Part shown: positions 1 through 9,426 of the stretch, piece by piece
How positions within the stretch are numbered: position 1 is the stretch's first letter
Layout: every line of letters starts with the position of its first letter
DNA from: Bradyrhizobium uaiense
GTDB taxonomy: Bacteria; Pseudomonadota; Alphaproteobacteria; Rhizobiales; Xanthobacteraceae
Direction: 5' to 3'
Length of the DNA stretch: 49,537 nucleotides
NCBI RefSeq assembly: GCF_010811875.1
Contig: NZ_VKHP01000035.1
Coordinates: 1-49,537, forward strand
Notes under the pieces: model-generated
The model's input: only the letters and a program-made list of their open reading frames with translations
The model's database searches: none
What the model was told of the DNA's origin: nothing
Position numbers and translations under genes: made by a program

Positions 1-2
1 CC

Positions 3-220
3 GGCGCCTCCTCCACGCTGACGACCTCGATGAAGTCGGTCGGCGAAGTGATGGCGATCGGCCGCACCTTCCAGGAAAGCCTGCAGAAGGCCCTGCGCGG
101 ACTCGAGACCGGGCTGACCGGCCTCGACGAAATCGAGATCGAGGGGCTCGGCCGCGGCGACGACAAGAACGCGATCCGCGCCGCGCTCGGCACGCCGACG
201 CCGAACCGCATCCTGCAGGT

Positions 221-228
<8 letters not shown>
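3..228 (+). CDS. carB: carB internal fragment on the plus strand (part of the fold-back)
   Basis: Reading the plus strand from base 3 gives genuine CarB sequence (…[17 protein letters not shown]…, then [20 protein letters not shown] and …[13 protein letters not shown]). It first repeats what the minus-strand copy encodes and then continues about 40 residues further into the protein than the minus-strand copy does. After about base 228 the frame runs into the antisense of carB and stops being meaningful. The natural gene would join minus-strand base 221 to plus-strand base 100. The long plus-strand open frame from 30 to 1115 is therefore a chimera and not a gene. The switch point lies in the shared bases cgcgcagg near 221-228. 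Confidence 0.8.
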
Positions 229-1571
<1,343 letters not shown>

Positions 1572-1875
1572 CAGCTCTCGCGGACTGGAATTTGGGCACA
1601 AAAAAAGGGCGCGCTGGTCGCGCGTCCCTCGGGCCTAGGAGCGCGATCCCTCGCGCGCGGGTGGTCTTTAGACCAGTTTCCGCACCCGCGAAACCCCCAA
1701 AAGCGCTCAATCAACCCCGATTCTGGGGGAAAATCCGCATTCGGCGTATGCTTGGTTGGGTGTGCTCAGGGCGGGGAGTGCTCGGTCGAGGCCCGGCTTC
1801 GCCCTGCGGGCTACGCCGCGGCAGCCTTCGCCACGAGACGGCTTGCCGAGCCGAAGCTGCGTGAGCAGCGAAGGC
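1572..1875. other. Gene-free leader between tRNA and carB
   Basis: About 300 bases without a credible gene. It contains the terminator at 1600-1628, a small palindrome (ggtctttagacc, 1660-1671), and a GC-rich stretch at 1785-1875 in which the ten bases gaggcccggc occur twice (about 1789 and at the 3' end of the tRNA, 1879). The short open frames here are low-complexity and have no convincing ribosome-binding sites. The carB promoter must lie here or upstream, but I cannot point to clear -35/-10 boxes. Confidence 0.5.
1600..1628 (-). terminator. Intrinsic terminator in the carB leader (possible attenuator)
   Basis: On the minus strand a GC-rich hairpin (GGG-a-CGCGC, loop, GCGCG-CCC; 1628-1607) is followed directly by seven T (1606-1600). 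It ends only 29 bases before the carB ATG. It could terminate transcripts coming from the tRNA upstream, or act as an attenuator of carB. Upstream leader sequence around 1630-1665 has complementary GCGCG/CGCGC blocks that could form a competing structure. The regulatory role is inference; the hairpin and T-run are seen directly. Confidence 0.7.
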
Positions 1876-1951
1876 TGGAGGCCCGGCCTGGATTTGAACC
1901 AGGATAAACAGTGTTGCACCACTGCCGCGTCGACGCTTCCGCCACCGGGCC
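1876..1951 (-). tRNA. tRNA-Cys-like (anticodon GCA), non-canonical D-arm and anticodon loop
   Basis: A 76-base minus-strand cloverleaf with encoded CCA. The acceptor stem is perfect (GGCCCGG/CCGGGCC), followed by U73 and CCA. The T-arm is perfect (CCTGG-TTCAAAT-CCAGG). U73 plus anticodon GCA (1917-1915, preceded by T and followed by A) points to cysteine. Oddities: the D-stem is only 3 bp and its 10-base loop (GAAGCGTCGA) lacks the usual GG pair, and the anticodon arm folds as a 5-bp stem with an 8-base loop, or 6 bp with 6 bases, where 7 is the rule. It may be a functional but unusual tRNA-Cys, or a decayed or misread copy. Whether another tRNA-Cys exists in the genome cannot be seen here. 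Confidence 0.7.
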
Positions 1952-2028
1952 GAGTGGATCATTGCTGATTATTTCAGCGTCCGCCACGTTTACTTTTGGT
2001 TAACCCTAATATCTTGTACAACCCCTGA

Positions 2029-2718
2029 TCAATGGTGCGCCACGAATGTCATCCGCCACGGATTGTGCCCGATGTTGCGCGGCGCGCGCGTGGCGCTGAA
2101 GCCGGCGGCGCCGAGCTTTTTGATCATCTCGTCCTCGCGGTAGCGCTGTAATCCGATCTTGGTGCGCAGCTGCCGGTAATCGGACAATGCCGTCGAGGCG
2201 AGCCCGACCAGCGCATCGCGCAGGAAGCCGTGGGCCGCCGCAAACCGCAGCAGTGCGATGACGTCCCTGATCATGCCGACTTCGGGCCGCAGGATATCGC
2301 CGAGCACGAAACGGCCCGAGGGTTTCAGCAGGCGATGGATCACGTCGAATGCGTTGTCGAGCTCCTGCGGCGTCATGTATTGCGCCACCGAATTCATCAC
2401 CACGAGGTCGATCGAGTCGGCGTCCATGTGCTTCAGATCATCGAGCGAGCGGACCCGGATCCTGGTGTCGGGTGCAAAGCGCGCGACCAGGCGGCCACGT
2501 ACGCCGGGCGCGGGCTCCGCCAGATAGAGCTGGGTGCAGGCATTGGCGACCTTCGCCGCCGACAGCGCCTCGCCGCACGCATAGTCGAGCACCACGGCGT
2601 CAGGCGAGGTGATGTAGCCGATGATGTCGTTTGCGATGACCTGGAAATGCAGGTCGCGGTGCAGTCGGCTCGCATAAATCGTATGTGTGGAATCGTAATA
2701 ATCGATCCATTCATCCAT
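2029..2718 (-). CDS. Class I SAM-dependent methyltransferase
   Basis: A 229-residue protein with a Rossmann-type methyltransferase core. Motif I is VVLDYACGEALSA near residues 42-54, an acidic residue follows at the end of strand 2 (LYLAEPA), the motif-IV region is IDLVVMNSVAQYM, and post-motif is LLKPSGRFVLGDIL. This is the Methyltransf_11/25 type. The substrate cannot be told. It is a single gene, divergent from dps with about 120 bases between them. No signal peptide or membrane segment is visible, so a cytoplasmic enzyme is expected. The start MDEWIDYYDS is the first Met of the frame. Confidence 0.8.
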   Translation of the reverse strand: MDEWIDYYDSTHTIYASRLHRDLHFQVIANDIIGYITSPDAVVLDYACGEALSAAKVANACTQLYLAEPAPGVRGRLVARFAPDTRIRVRSLDDLKHMDADSIDLVVMNSVAQYMTPQELDNAFDVIHRLLKPSGRFVLGDILRPEVGMIRDVIALLRFAAAHGFLRDALVGLASTALSDYRQLRTKIGLQRYREDEMIKKLGAAGFSATRAPRNIGHNPWRMTFVAHH

Positions 2719-2842
2719 CGCGTTTGGTATCCGGCAGAACGTGTTCCTGGCCTCAGGAACGGGTGGGCTGATGATGCGTTAGCGGTCCGGCGGCCAATGT
2801 TCAATGCGCCGAAATACGGGGTTCCTAACAGGAAGGTTTACC

Positions 2843-3382
2843 GTGAGCAAAGCCAAGAGTGACACCAGGACTGACAAGATCTCGCCCGATCTCGACACGC
2901 CGAGCGATCTGCCGCAGGCTGCGGTGGAGACGATCTCGGCCTCGCTCAACACGCTTCTGGCCGATGCCTTTGCGCTTTATTTGAAGACCAAGAATTTTCA
3001 TTGGCATGTCAGCGGCCGGCATTTCCATGATTACCATTTGTTGCTGGACGAACAGTCGGACGCGATCTTCGCGACCACCGACCAGATCGCCGAACGGGTG
3101 CGCAAGCTCGGCGGCGCGACGCTGAGGTCGATCGGCGACATCGCCAAGCGTCAGACCATCAAGGACAATGACGAGGACTATGTCCCGCCGCGCGAAATGC
3201 TGCGCGAGTTGATGGAAGACAACAAGCACATCGCGGCTGCGATGCGCAAGGCGCACAAGCTCGCCGACGACCATGAGGATTCAGGCACCGCCGGCCTGCT
3301 CGAAACCTTCATCGATGAAACCGAGCGCCGCACCTGGTTCCTGTTCGAGGCCAGCCGCCGGGAAGGCAGCAACGCGGCCTGA
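2843..3382 (+). CDS. dps: Dps-family DNA-protection ferritin
   Basis: A 179-residue Dps/ferritin-like protein that forms dodecamers, oxidises Fe(II) with hydrogen peroxide and stores iron, protecting DNA in stress. The inter-subunit ferroxidase signature is clear: KNFHWHVSGRHFHDYH (His, His) and LDEQSDAIFATTDQIAERVR (Asp/Glu), followed by KLGG and the C-terminal TAGLLETFIDETERRTWFL helix. I choose the GTG at 2843 because it has an AGGAAG ribosome-binding site at 2830-2835; the frame also extends back to an ATG at 2804. The N-terminus is rich in Lys/Asp/Thr and could be a flexible DNA-contacting tail. It is a single-gene unit followed by a hairpin repeat. Confidence 0.93.
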   Translation: MSKAKSDTRTDKISPDLDTPSDLPQAAVETISASLNTLLADAFALYLKTKNFHWHVSGRHFHDYHLLLDEQSDAIFATTDQIAERVRKLGGATLRSIGDIAKRQTIKDNDEDYVPPREMLRELMEDNKHIAAAMRKAHKLADDHEDSGTAGLLETFIDETERRTWFLFEASRREGSNAA

Positions 3383-3390
3383 GTCTCACT

Positions 3391-3530
3391 CTTCCCTTGT
3401 GGGAGAGGGTGGCTTCGATGCGGCGAGCATCGAAGCCGGGTGAGGGGTCTCTCTCCGCGGATGCAGACCCCTCATCCGGCTCGCATCTGTCGATGCGAGC
3501 CACCTTCTCCCACAAGGGGAGAAGGGAAAG
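3391..3530. repeat. Dispersed hairpin repeat, family A (copy 1)
   Basis: An imperfect palindrome of about 140 bases. The outer arms are cttcccttgtgggagag… and …tctcccacaaggggagaag, with two internal hairpins (a cttcgatg/catcgaag pair and a ctcgcat/atgcgag pair) and gtgaggggtc/gacccctcat blocks. Related units occur at 18670-18822, 25955-26112, 34515-34710 and 46430-46580. All lie between genes. I recognise the type from Bradyrhizobium intergenic regions. Confidence 0.8.
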
Positions 3531-3549
3531 AGGCAGCCCGCCATCCGCG

Positions 3550-4071
3550 TCAGCGCGTCCACAGCCGCACCAGCGGGCCATCCTTCCCCATCACCGGATC
3601 GGTCGCGGGGATCGCGACCAGCGGGATCGTCTTTAGCGCTTTCGCATGGCTCTCCGGCGTCGGCCGTTGCAGGTCCATCGACGGTCCCGGCGGATAGGCG
3701 CCGACCACGGAAAAATCGTCGCTCGCCGACAGGCATTGATGCCCGGTACCGGCTGGCAGGATCGCGACGTCGCCGGCTGCGATCTCGAGTGCTCGCCCGT
3801 GCTCGCCGCCGAACTGCACGCGCGCGCGGCCGCGGGCGACGCCCAGCACCTCATGCACGGTGGCATGGTAATGCGGGAAGTCGTAGACGCCGTTGCGCCA
3901 CATCGCGCCCCAGCCATTCTTGCCGAACAACTGCTCGATCGTGGCCTCGGGATTTTTGCCGACATCGACCGTGCCCTTGTAAACCAGGAACGGCATCGGA
4001 TTGTTCGGCACCAGCCCGTCGTCCTCGAAGACGATGGCAAGCGGCTCGGCCCCGGCTTTGACTGCGGACAT
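3550..4071 (-). CDS. Cupin-domain protein (YjlB-like)
   Basis: A 173-residue single-cupin protein. Cupin motif 1 is seen as PHYHATVHEVLGVARGRARVQFGG, with metal-type His/His/Glu, and motif 2 as GDVAILPAGTGHQCLS, which supplies the second His. The length and the N-terminal FVYKGTV/…FGKNGWG…WRNGVYDF pattern fit the YjlB-like cupins of unknown function. There is no signal peptide. It is convergent with dps. The substrate is unknown; a metal-dependent small-molecule enzyme or sensor is possible. Confidence 0.8.
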   Translation of the reverse strand: MSAVKAGAEPLAIVFEDDGLVPNNPMPFLVYKGTVDVGKNPEATIEQLFGKNGWGAMWRNGVYDFPHYHATVHEVLGVARGRARVQFGGEHGRALEIAAGDVAILPAGTGHQCLSASDDFSVVGAYPPGPSMDLQRPTPESHAKALKTIPLVAIPATDPVMGKDGPLVRLWTR

Positions 4072-4172
4072 CGTGACCCTCCGGCGCGTGTGAACGAAAG
4101 ATTATCCGTGCAACAACCCGTTGTCAGCGTGCCGCGTTCCTCCTGAAACGGTCGAGCTGCAGCTCGTCCTCG

Positions 4173-4670
4173 TCAGGTTCCCTTGGGCAGCTCGAACACC
4201 AGGCAGGTAGTGGTCGCATGCGCGAGCAGCTTGCCCTTGTCGTCGGTGATGCGTGCTTCGGCGGTTGCAACACGGCGGCCGGCGTTGAGGACGTGGCCTT
4301 CGGTGCGGATCGTGCCGGTTTCCTGGCTCATGCCGCGGACGAAGGAGATCTTGAACTCCAGCGTGGTGTAGCCGAAACCCTTCGGCAGCGTGGTCTGCAC
4401 CGCGAGCCCCATCGCGGAATCCAGCAGGATCGCGGCATAGCCGCCATGCACGGAGCCGATCGGGTTGTAGTGGCGCAGGCCGGGGATGCTGTGGATCACC
4501 ACATGGCCGGTCTCGGCTGAGCAGTCGAACGGTTCGACCGTCTCCATGATCGGCGGCTCCGGCAGGGTGCGGGCGAAGATGCCGCGCACGAAGTCCAGCC
4601 CCGGCATCGACGCCATCACCGCCAGCGAGGAGACGCCGTAGATGGGTTTCGGGGCGGCGCTGTCGGTCAT
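4173..4670 (-). CDS. PaaI-family hotdog thioesterase
   Basis: A 165-residue hotdog-fold acyl-CoA thioesterase of the PaaI type. The catalytic-site region NPIGSVHGGYAAILLDSAMGLAV is the standard HGG/…D signature, followed by a YTTLEFKISFVRGM strand and a GRRVATAEARITDDKGKLLAHATTTCLVF end typical of the family. I start at ATG 4670 (MTDSAAPKPIYG), which has GGAG upstream; the frame extends further back to 4712 but only into the neighbouring repeat. The likely role is hydrolysis of aryl- or acyl-CoA esters. It lies downstream of carA, separated by a repeat. Confidence 0.87.
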   Translation of the reverse strand: MTDSAAPKPIYGVSSLAVMASMPGLDFVRGIFARTLPEPPIMETVEPFDCSAETGHVVIHSIPGLRHYNPIGSVHGGYAAILLDSAMGLAVQTTLPKGFGYTTLEFKISFVRGMSQETGTIRTEGHVLNAGRRVATAEARITDDKGKLLAHATTTCLVFELPKGT

Positions 4671-4681
4671 TGGGAAAATCT

Positions 4682-4801
4682 CCGTCATTGCGAGCGGAGC
4701 GAAGCAATCCATCGCTCCATGCGGGGATAGATGGATTGCTTCGTCGCTTCAGTGCAAAATTGCTTCTGCAATTTTGTCACGAGCTCCTCGCAATGACGGA
4801 G
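4682..4801. repeat. Dispersed hairpin repeat, family B (copy 1)
   Basis: A palindromic unit between carA and the thioesterase gene: the outer arms tccgtcattgcgag / ctcgcaatgacgga frame internal arms containing gcaatccatc / gatggattgc. Other units with cattgcg or cattcc…ggaatg arms lie at 28770-28852 and 41031-41153. I recognise the type from intergenic DNA of Bradyrhizobium and Rhodopseudomonas. It is probably transcribed as a hairpin at the end of carA and could stabilise the 3' end. Confidence 0.8.
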
Positions 4802-4803
4802 TG

Positions 4804-5997
4804 TTAAGCCGCGCTCTTCTTCTGCCGCATCAGATCGGCGAAGCGCTGGAACAGATAGTGCGAGTCGCGTGGGCCGGGTGAGGCCTCGGGGTGATACTGC
4901 ACCGAGAACACCGGCTTGCCCTCGAGCGCGATGCCGCAATTGGAGCCGTCGAACAGCGAGATATGGGTCTGGGTCGCGCCGGCGGGCAGCGTCGCCTGGT
5001 CCACCGCAAAGCCGTGGTTCATCGAGGTGATCTCGACCTTGCCGGTGGTCTCGTCCTTGACCGGATGATTGGCGCCGTGATGGCCCTGATGCATCTTCAT
5101 GGTCTTGGCGCCGACGGCGAGGCCCAGCATCTGGTGGCCGAGGCAGATGCCGAAGGTCGGCGTCCCCGAAGCGATCACCTTCTGGATGACGGGCACGGCA
5201 TATTTGCCGGTGGCGGCGGGATCGCCGGGACCGTTCGACAGGAACACGCCGTCCGGCTTCATCGCCAGGATGTCCTCGGCCGCGGTCGTCGCCGGCACCA
5301 CGGTCACCTTGGCGCCGACGCCGGCGAGCAGGCGCAGGATGTTGCGCTTGATGCCGTAGTCGATCGCGACCACGTTGAATTCCGGCGCGGTCTGCCGGCC
5401 AAAGCCCGTGCCCCACGCCCAGGGCGTCTCATCCCAGGTGAAACGCTGACCGGAGGTGACCATCGGCACCAGGTCCATGCCTTCGAGGCCGGGCCATTCG
5501 CGGGCCTCTTCCTTCAGGCCGTGCAGGTCGAACTCACCGCTTTTCGCGTGCGCGATCACCGCATTGGGCATGCCCTTGGAACGGATCAGCGCGGTCAGCG
5601 CGCGGGTGTCGATCCCGGAAAGGCCGATGATGCCGCGCGCCCTCAACGATTGGTCGAGGTGGCGGGTGGCGCGGTAGTTCGAGGGATCCGTGATCGCCGA
5701 GCGCAGGATCACGCCGCGCGCGCCGGGTGTCGCGGCCATGTTCACCGTCTCGATGTCTTCCTCGTTGGTACCGACATTGCCGATATGCGGGAAGGTGAAG
5801 GTGATGATCTGGCCGGCATAGGACGGATCGGTGAGGATCTCCTCATAGCCGGTCATCGCGGTGTTGAAGCAGACCTCGCCGACGGCGTGGCCTTCCGCGC
5901 CGAGACCGAAGCCTTCCAGCACGGTACCATCGGCGAGCACAAGGAGCGCGGTCGGTTTGTGGTCCGGCCAGGCGGGAGCGTTTTCGGGGGCTGTCAT
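4804..5997 (-). CDS. carA: Carbamoyl-phosphate synthase small (glutaminase) subunit
   Basis: A 397-residue CarA, which hydrolyses glutamine and passes ammonia to CarB. The N-terminal CPSase small-chain domain shows TALLVLADGTVLEGFG, VGEVCFNTAMTGYEEILTDPSYAGQ and THIGNVGTNEEDIE-like sequence. The C-terminal class I amidotransferase has GICLGHQMLGLAVG with the nucleophile Cys near residue 285, and QYHPEASPGPRDS, which gives the catalytic His and Glu. The start ATG at 5997 has AAAGGG just upstream; a longer frame reaches 6021. Length is normal. carB lies 3.2 kb downstream on the same strand. Confidence 0.97.
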   Translation of the reverse strand: MTAPENAPAWPDHKPTALLVLADGTVLEGFGLGAEGHAVGEVCFNTAMTGYEEILTDPSYAGQIITFTFPHIGNVGTNEEDIETVNMAATPGARGVILRSAITDPSNYRATRHLDQSLRARGIIGLSGIDTRALTALIRSKGMPNAVIAHAKSGEFDLHGLKEEAREWPGLEGMDLVPMVTSGQRFTWDETPWAWGTGFGRQTAPEFNVVAIDYGIKRNILRLLAGVGAKVTVVPATTAAEDILAMKPDGVFLSNGPGDPAATGKYAVPVIQKVIASGTPTFGICLGHQMLGLAVGAKTMKMHQGHHGANHPVKDETTGKVEITSMNHGFAVDQATLPAGATQTHISLFDGSNCGIALEGKPVFSVQYHPEASPGPRDSHYLFQRFADLMRQKKSAA

Positions 5998-6158
5998 GAG
6001 CCCTTTAAATAGTCGCCGCACCCTGCGGCGTCAAAGCGAAAGGGCACCGATTCACACGGCAATCCCGGTCGATTTGACAGGCCGGAACGGCCTTTTAATC
6101 TAAAGTTCCTTGAAGCGGCTGTTTGCTTGCCGAAAATGACCCGGTCCGGAGCTCCCGC

Positions 6159-6860
6159 ATGGATAACTCGATGCCGATCCTGCTCGTCCCGGGCGTCATC
6201 TGCTCGCCGCGGATTTTCGCCCCGGTCATCCCGGCGCTGTGGCGATGCGGGCCGGTCACGGTCGCCAACCATGTCAGGGACGACAATATGGGGGCGATCG
6301 CCCGCCGGATCCTGGCCGAGGCGCCGCCGCGTTTTGCGCTCGCCGGGCATTCGATGGGCGGTTACATCGCCTTCGAGATCATGCGGCAGGCGCCCGAGCG
6401 GGTCGCGAAACTGGCGCTGATGAGCACCCAGGCGCGGGCCGACACGCCGGAGGCAACCGTACGCCGCCGCAGCATGATCGAGCGCGCCAAGAGCGGTCAA
6501 TATCGCAGCGTGGTCGACGAGCTGTTTCCGGGCTTCGTGCATCCGTCGCGACAGGGCGATGCAGGCCTGCGCCAGGTTGTTTATGATATGAGCGAGGACG
6601 TCGGCGCCGAGGCCTTCATCCGCCAGCAAAACGCGGTGCTCAGCCGTCCGGATTCGCGGCCGAGCATGGCCTGGATCAAGTGCCCGACGCTGGTGTTGAC
6701 GTCGGATACCGACAACACCGTTCCGAATTCATTGTCCGACGAGATGGCCAACGGCATTCCCGGGGCCAAGCTCGTGGTGCTCGCCAATTGCGGTCACCTG
6801 CCGCAGCTGGAGCAGCCCGTGGCCTGCGCCGACGCGCTGGTTGCGTGGCTGCGGAACTAA
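6159..6860 (+). CDS. Alpha/beta-fold hydrolase
   Basis: A 233-residue alpha/beta hydrolase starting at ATG 6159 (GGAG upstream). LLVPGVICSP is the oxyanion-hole strand, ALAGHSMGGYIAFEI contains the nucleophile elbow G-H-S-M-G, LVLTSDTDNTVP holds the likely acid, and ANCGHLPQLEQP gives the catalytic His. No signal peptide or lid domain is evident. The substrate is not predictable. It is divergent from carA and convergent with the LysR gene. Confidence 0.85.
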   Translation: MDNSMPILLVPGVICSPRIFAPVIPALWRCGPVTVANHVRDDNMGAIARRILAEAPPRFALAGHSMGGYIAFEIMRQAPERVAKLALMSTQARADTPEATVRRRSMIERAKSGQYRSVVDELFPGFVHPSRQGDAGLRQVVYDMSEDVGAEAFIRQQNAVLSRPDSRPSMAWIKCPTLVLTSDTDNTVPNSLSDEMANGIPGAKLVVLANCGHLPQLEQPVACADALVAWLRN

Positions 6861-6904
6861 GGAGCCGGACACTAAGTGGATATCGCGGGCGCATGCCGGC
6901 CGCG

Positions 6905-7852
6905 TCACGGTATCAGCCGAGAGGTTGTCGGCGCCGCCGCTGATGGCTGCATGGCCCGCACGAGCTTGATGAATTCGACCGTCGCGGGCGACAGCGTGCG
7001 ATGGCGCCGCGCATACAATGCGAAGGTCGCGCTGATGGCCAGGTCCCGGATCCTGAGCACCGTGAAGCCACTGTCCTTGGTATGGCGAGCGAGCAGCGCG
7101 TCGGGCGCCCAGCCGACCGCATCGCTGTGAAGCACCGCCTGCACCATTGCCGAGAAGCTTCCGACCGAAACGCGCGGCATGAGCTCTTGGTCCGGCGAGA
7201 CGCTTAACGCGATCTTGCCGAACTTTCCGAGATTGCGGCGGGCAAGCGCTCTGGAGAGCGGCGGGCCGGCGAATGGGTAACCGATGAAGTCTTCCGGTTT
7301 GACGCCGCGACGCCGCGCCAGCGGATGCGTGCTCCGGCAGAACAGGGACATCGGTGTCGTGGCCAGAATCTCGCTGTCCAGATTGTCTCGTCCCTCGGCC
7401 TCGGCAGCGTCGGCAATGGCGATGTCGGATATTCCCTCCGATACATCGTCGACCGCCCGCTTGCCGTCGAGTGTGCGCAGCACGCATTTGAGCTTGGGGT
7501 GCGCTCCCGCCAGCCGCCCCAGCGCCTGCGGCGCCCACAACTCCGCCGGAAACACGCTTGCGCTGACCGTGATCCCGCCGGTTTCGAGGCCCCGCGCGAG
7601 ATCGATCTCCCTCACCAACTCGGACATCCCCTGAACGACTGTCCGGCCCTGTGCCAGCACGATCGCGCCGAACATGGTCGGCTCCAACGTGCCGGCGCCG
7701 CGATCGAATAGGCGTACCCCGAGTTCGTCCTCCAGCGCCTGCACACTCTTGGTGAGGGCGGATTGCGTCACGCCGAGGACGTTCGCCGCGCGCGTGAAAT
7801 GACGGTGCTCGGCCAGGGCGCGAACCATCTGAATCTGTCGGAGCGTCGGCAT
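6905..7852 (-). CDS. LysR-family transcriptional regulator
   Basis: A 315-residue LysR regulator. The N-terminal winged helix-turn-helix is MPTLRQIQMVRALAEHRH followed by FTRAANVLGVTQSALTKSVQ, and the rest is a periplasmic-binding-protein-like effector domain. I start at ATG 7852; the frame could begin 12 bases earlier. It is divergent from the serine hydrolase at 7954, with a 101-base AT-rich intergenic region, the usual arrangement for a LysR protein controlling its neighbour. The inducer is unknown. Confidence 0.9.
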   Translation of the reverse strand: MPTLRQIQMVRALAEHRHFTRAANVLGVTQSALTKSVQALEDELGVRLFDRGAGTLEPTMFGAIVLAQGRTVVQGMSELVREIDLARGLETGGITVSASVFPAELWAPQALGRLAGAHPKLKCVLRTLDGKRAVDDVSEGISDIAIADAAEAEGRDNLDSEILATTPMSLFCRSTHPLARRRGVKPEDFIGYPFAGPPLSRALARRNLGKFGKIALSVSPDQELMPRVSVGSFSAMVQAVLHSDAVGWAPDALLARHTKDSGFTVLRIRDLAISATFALYARRHRTLSPATVEFIKLVRAMQPSAAAPTTSRLIP

Positions 7853-7953
7853 GATGAAATACACTCATATGATGAGTCATATTATGAATTTGACATATAT
7901 CGACCCCGAGCGCTACCGCGGGCGAAACCAACTCATCCAGGGAGGGAGTTTCG
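7853..7953. promoter_or_regulatory. Divergent promoter region, probable LysR operator
   Basis: This short region between LysR and the serine hydrolase is strikingly AT-rich for this genome. It contains an imperfect dyad of TCATAT and ATATTATGA around 7866-7888 that could be the LysR-box. A strong ribosome-binding site for the hydrolase, GGAGGGA, lies at 7941-7947. Confidence 0.5.
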
Positions 7954-9270
7954 ATGACCGGACGTTCAACGATGGTCGGTATTGTGATGGCCGCGACGAT
8001 GGGGCTCGGCACCGACGCCGCGCTGGCGCAACAGCAGCCGCCGCTGAGTGCCGCAGATTCCGATCCCGTGAAGATGGGATGGATGATCGGCTCGCCGCCG
8101 CCCGCAGACAAGCTCATCCAGTTTTCCAACGGCTCGCACTTCAGCTTTCCGCAGACGCGCTGGTCGTTCGCGAATTTCCGCCGTTTTTTGCCGACGAGCA
8201 ACGTCTGGCGCGGCGACGGTGCCGCATCGCCGCTGCCGCGCGCCGAACGGTCCGACATCGACGCCGTGACCTTTCAGCCGCTCGGCCAATCCGGGACCAT
8301 GACGTGGGCGGAATCGCTCGCGGCCAACTACACCGACGCGATCGTCGTGTTCCACAGGGGCAAGATCGTCTACGAGCGCTATTTCGGCGTGATGAGCCCG
8401 CATGCCACGCACATCGCGATGTCGGTGACCAAGTCCTTCTTCGGCACGCTCGGCGCCACCTTGGTTGCCGAGGGCAAGCTCGACGAAAAGGCGCTGGTTT
8501 CGCAATATATTCCGGAGCTCAAGGACACCGCTTACGGCGATGCGACCGTGCGGCAGGTCCTGGATATGACTGTCGGCGTCAAATATTCCGAGAACTACGC
8601 CGATCCCAAGGCCGAGATATTCGACCATGTGCGAGCCGGCGGTCTCGTGCCGCGGCCGCCCGGCTATAGCGGGCCGACCAGCTTCTACGGCTTCCTCAAG
8701 ACGTTGAAGAAGGAAGGTCAGCACGGCGAGGCATTCGCCTACAAGACCGTCAACAGCGACGTGCTCGGCTGGCTGATCCGTCGGGGGTCCGGCAAGACCG
8801 TCGGCGAACTGCTTTCCGAGCGCATCTGGCAGAAACTCGGCATGGAGCAGGATGCCTACATGCTGATCGACAGCGAGGGAACGGAATTCGCCGGCGGAGG
8901 GCTGAATGCGACCGTCCGGGATCTGGCACGTTTTGGCGAAATGATGCGGCTTGACGGCGCCTACAACGGCCAACAGATCGTGCCGAAGGCCGTCGTCGAC
9001 GATATCCGCAATGGCGGCAGGAAATCCGATTTCGAGAAGGCCGGCTACAAGACGCTTCCGGGCTGGAGCTACCGCGACATGTGGTGGGTCAGCCACAATG
9101 AGCACGGCGCCTTCATGGCGCGTGGCGTCAACGGCCAGGCGATTTACGTCGATTCCAAGGCCGAGATGGTGATTGCGCGCTTCGGCTCGCACCCGCTCGC
9201 GGCCAACGCGTACAACGATCCGACGACGCTGCCGGCATTCGATGCGCTGGCCAGGCATCTGATGCAGTGA
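7954..9270 (+). CDS. Exported serine hydrolase, beta-lactamase/NylB-type
   Basis: A 438-residue class C beta-lactamase-fold hydrolase. It has an N-terminal signal peptide (MTGRSTMVGIVMAATMGLG…ALA-QQQ), so a periplasmic location is expected. The nucleophile motif S-x-x-K is in HIAMSVTKSFFGTLGA near residue 155, and the downstream tyrosine region is AFAYKTVNSDVLGWLI. The overall arrangement recalls 6-aminohexanoate-dimer hydrolase (NylB) and EstB-type esterases more than true beta-lactamases. The start ATG has GGAGGGA before it. The divergent LysR gene is its likely regulator. The substrate (ester or amide) is unknown. Confidence 0.88.
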   Translation: MTGRSTMVGIVMAATMGLGTDAALAQQQPPLSAADSDPVKMGWMIGSPPPADKLIQFSNGSHFSFPQTRWSFANFRRFLPTSNVWRGDGAASPLPRAERSDIDAVTFQPLGQSGTMTWAESLAANYTDAIVVFHRGKIVYERYFGVMSPHATHIAMSVTKSFFGTLGATLVAEGKLDEKALVSQYIPELKDTAYGDATVRQVLDMTVGVKYSENYADPKAEIFDHVRAGGLVPRPPGYSGPTSFYGFLKTLKKEGQHGEAFAYKTVNSDVLGWLIRRGSGKTVGELLSERIWQKLGMEQDAYMLIDSEGTEFAGGGLNATVRDLARFGEMMRLDGAYNGQQIVPKAVVDDIRNGGRKSDFEKAGYKTLPGWSYRDMWWVSHNEHGAFMARGVNGQAIYVDSKAEMVIARFGSHPLAANAYNDPTTLPAFDALARHLMQ

Positions 9271-9330
9271 CGTTGCCCGGTTCGCCGGCGGACCGCCCGC
9301 CGGCGCAATGCCGGCCCGAGGCCGGCCCGG

Positions 9331-9365
9331 GCCCCGGTTCTAGGGAGGCCAGAACCGGGGCTTAG
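9331..9365 (+). terminator. Hairpin after the serine hydrolase gene
   Basis: A perfect 11-bp stem (gccccggttct / agaaccggggc, 9331-9341 with 9351-9361) with a 9-base loop. It is followed by only a weak T-containing tail, so it may end transcription imperfectly or protect the transcript end. Confidence 0.55.
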
Positions 9366-9426
9366 CTGTTGTTCTGGCCGGGCGAAGGGCTTAGATCAGC
9401 ATCCTGTGAGACGAGAGGATATCAGG

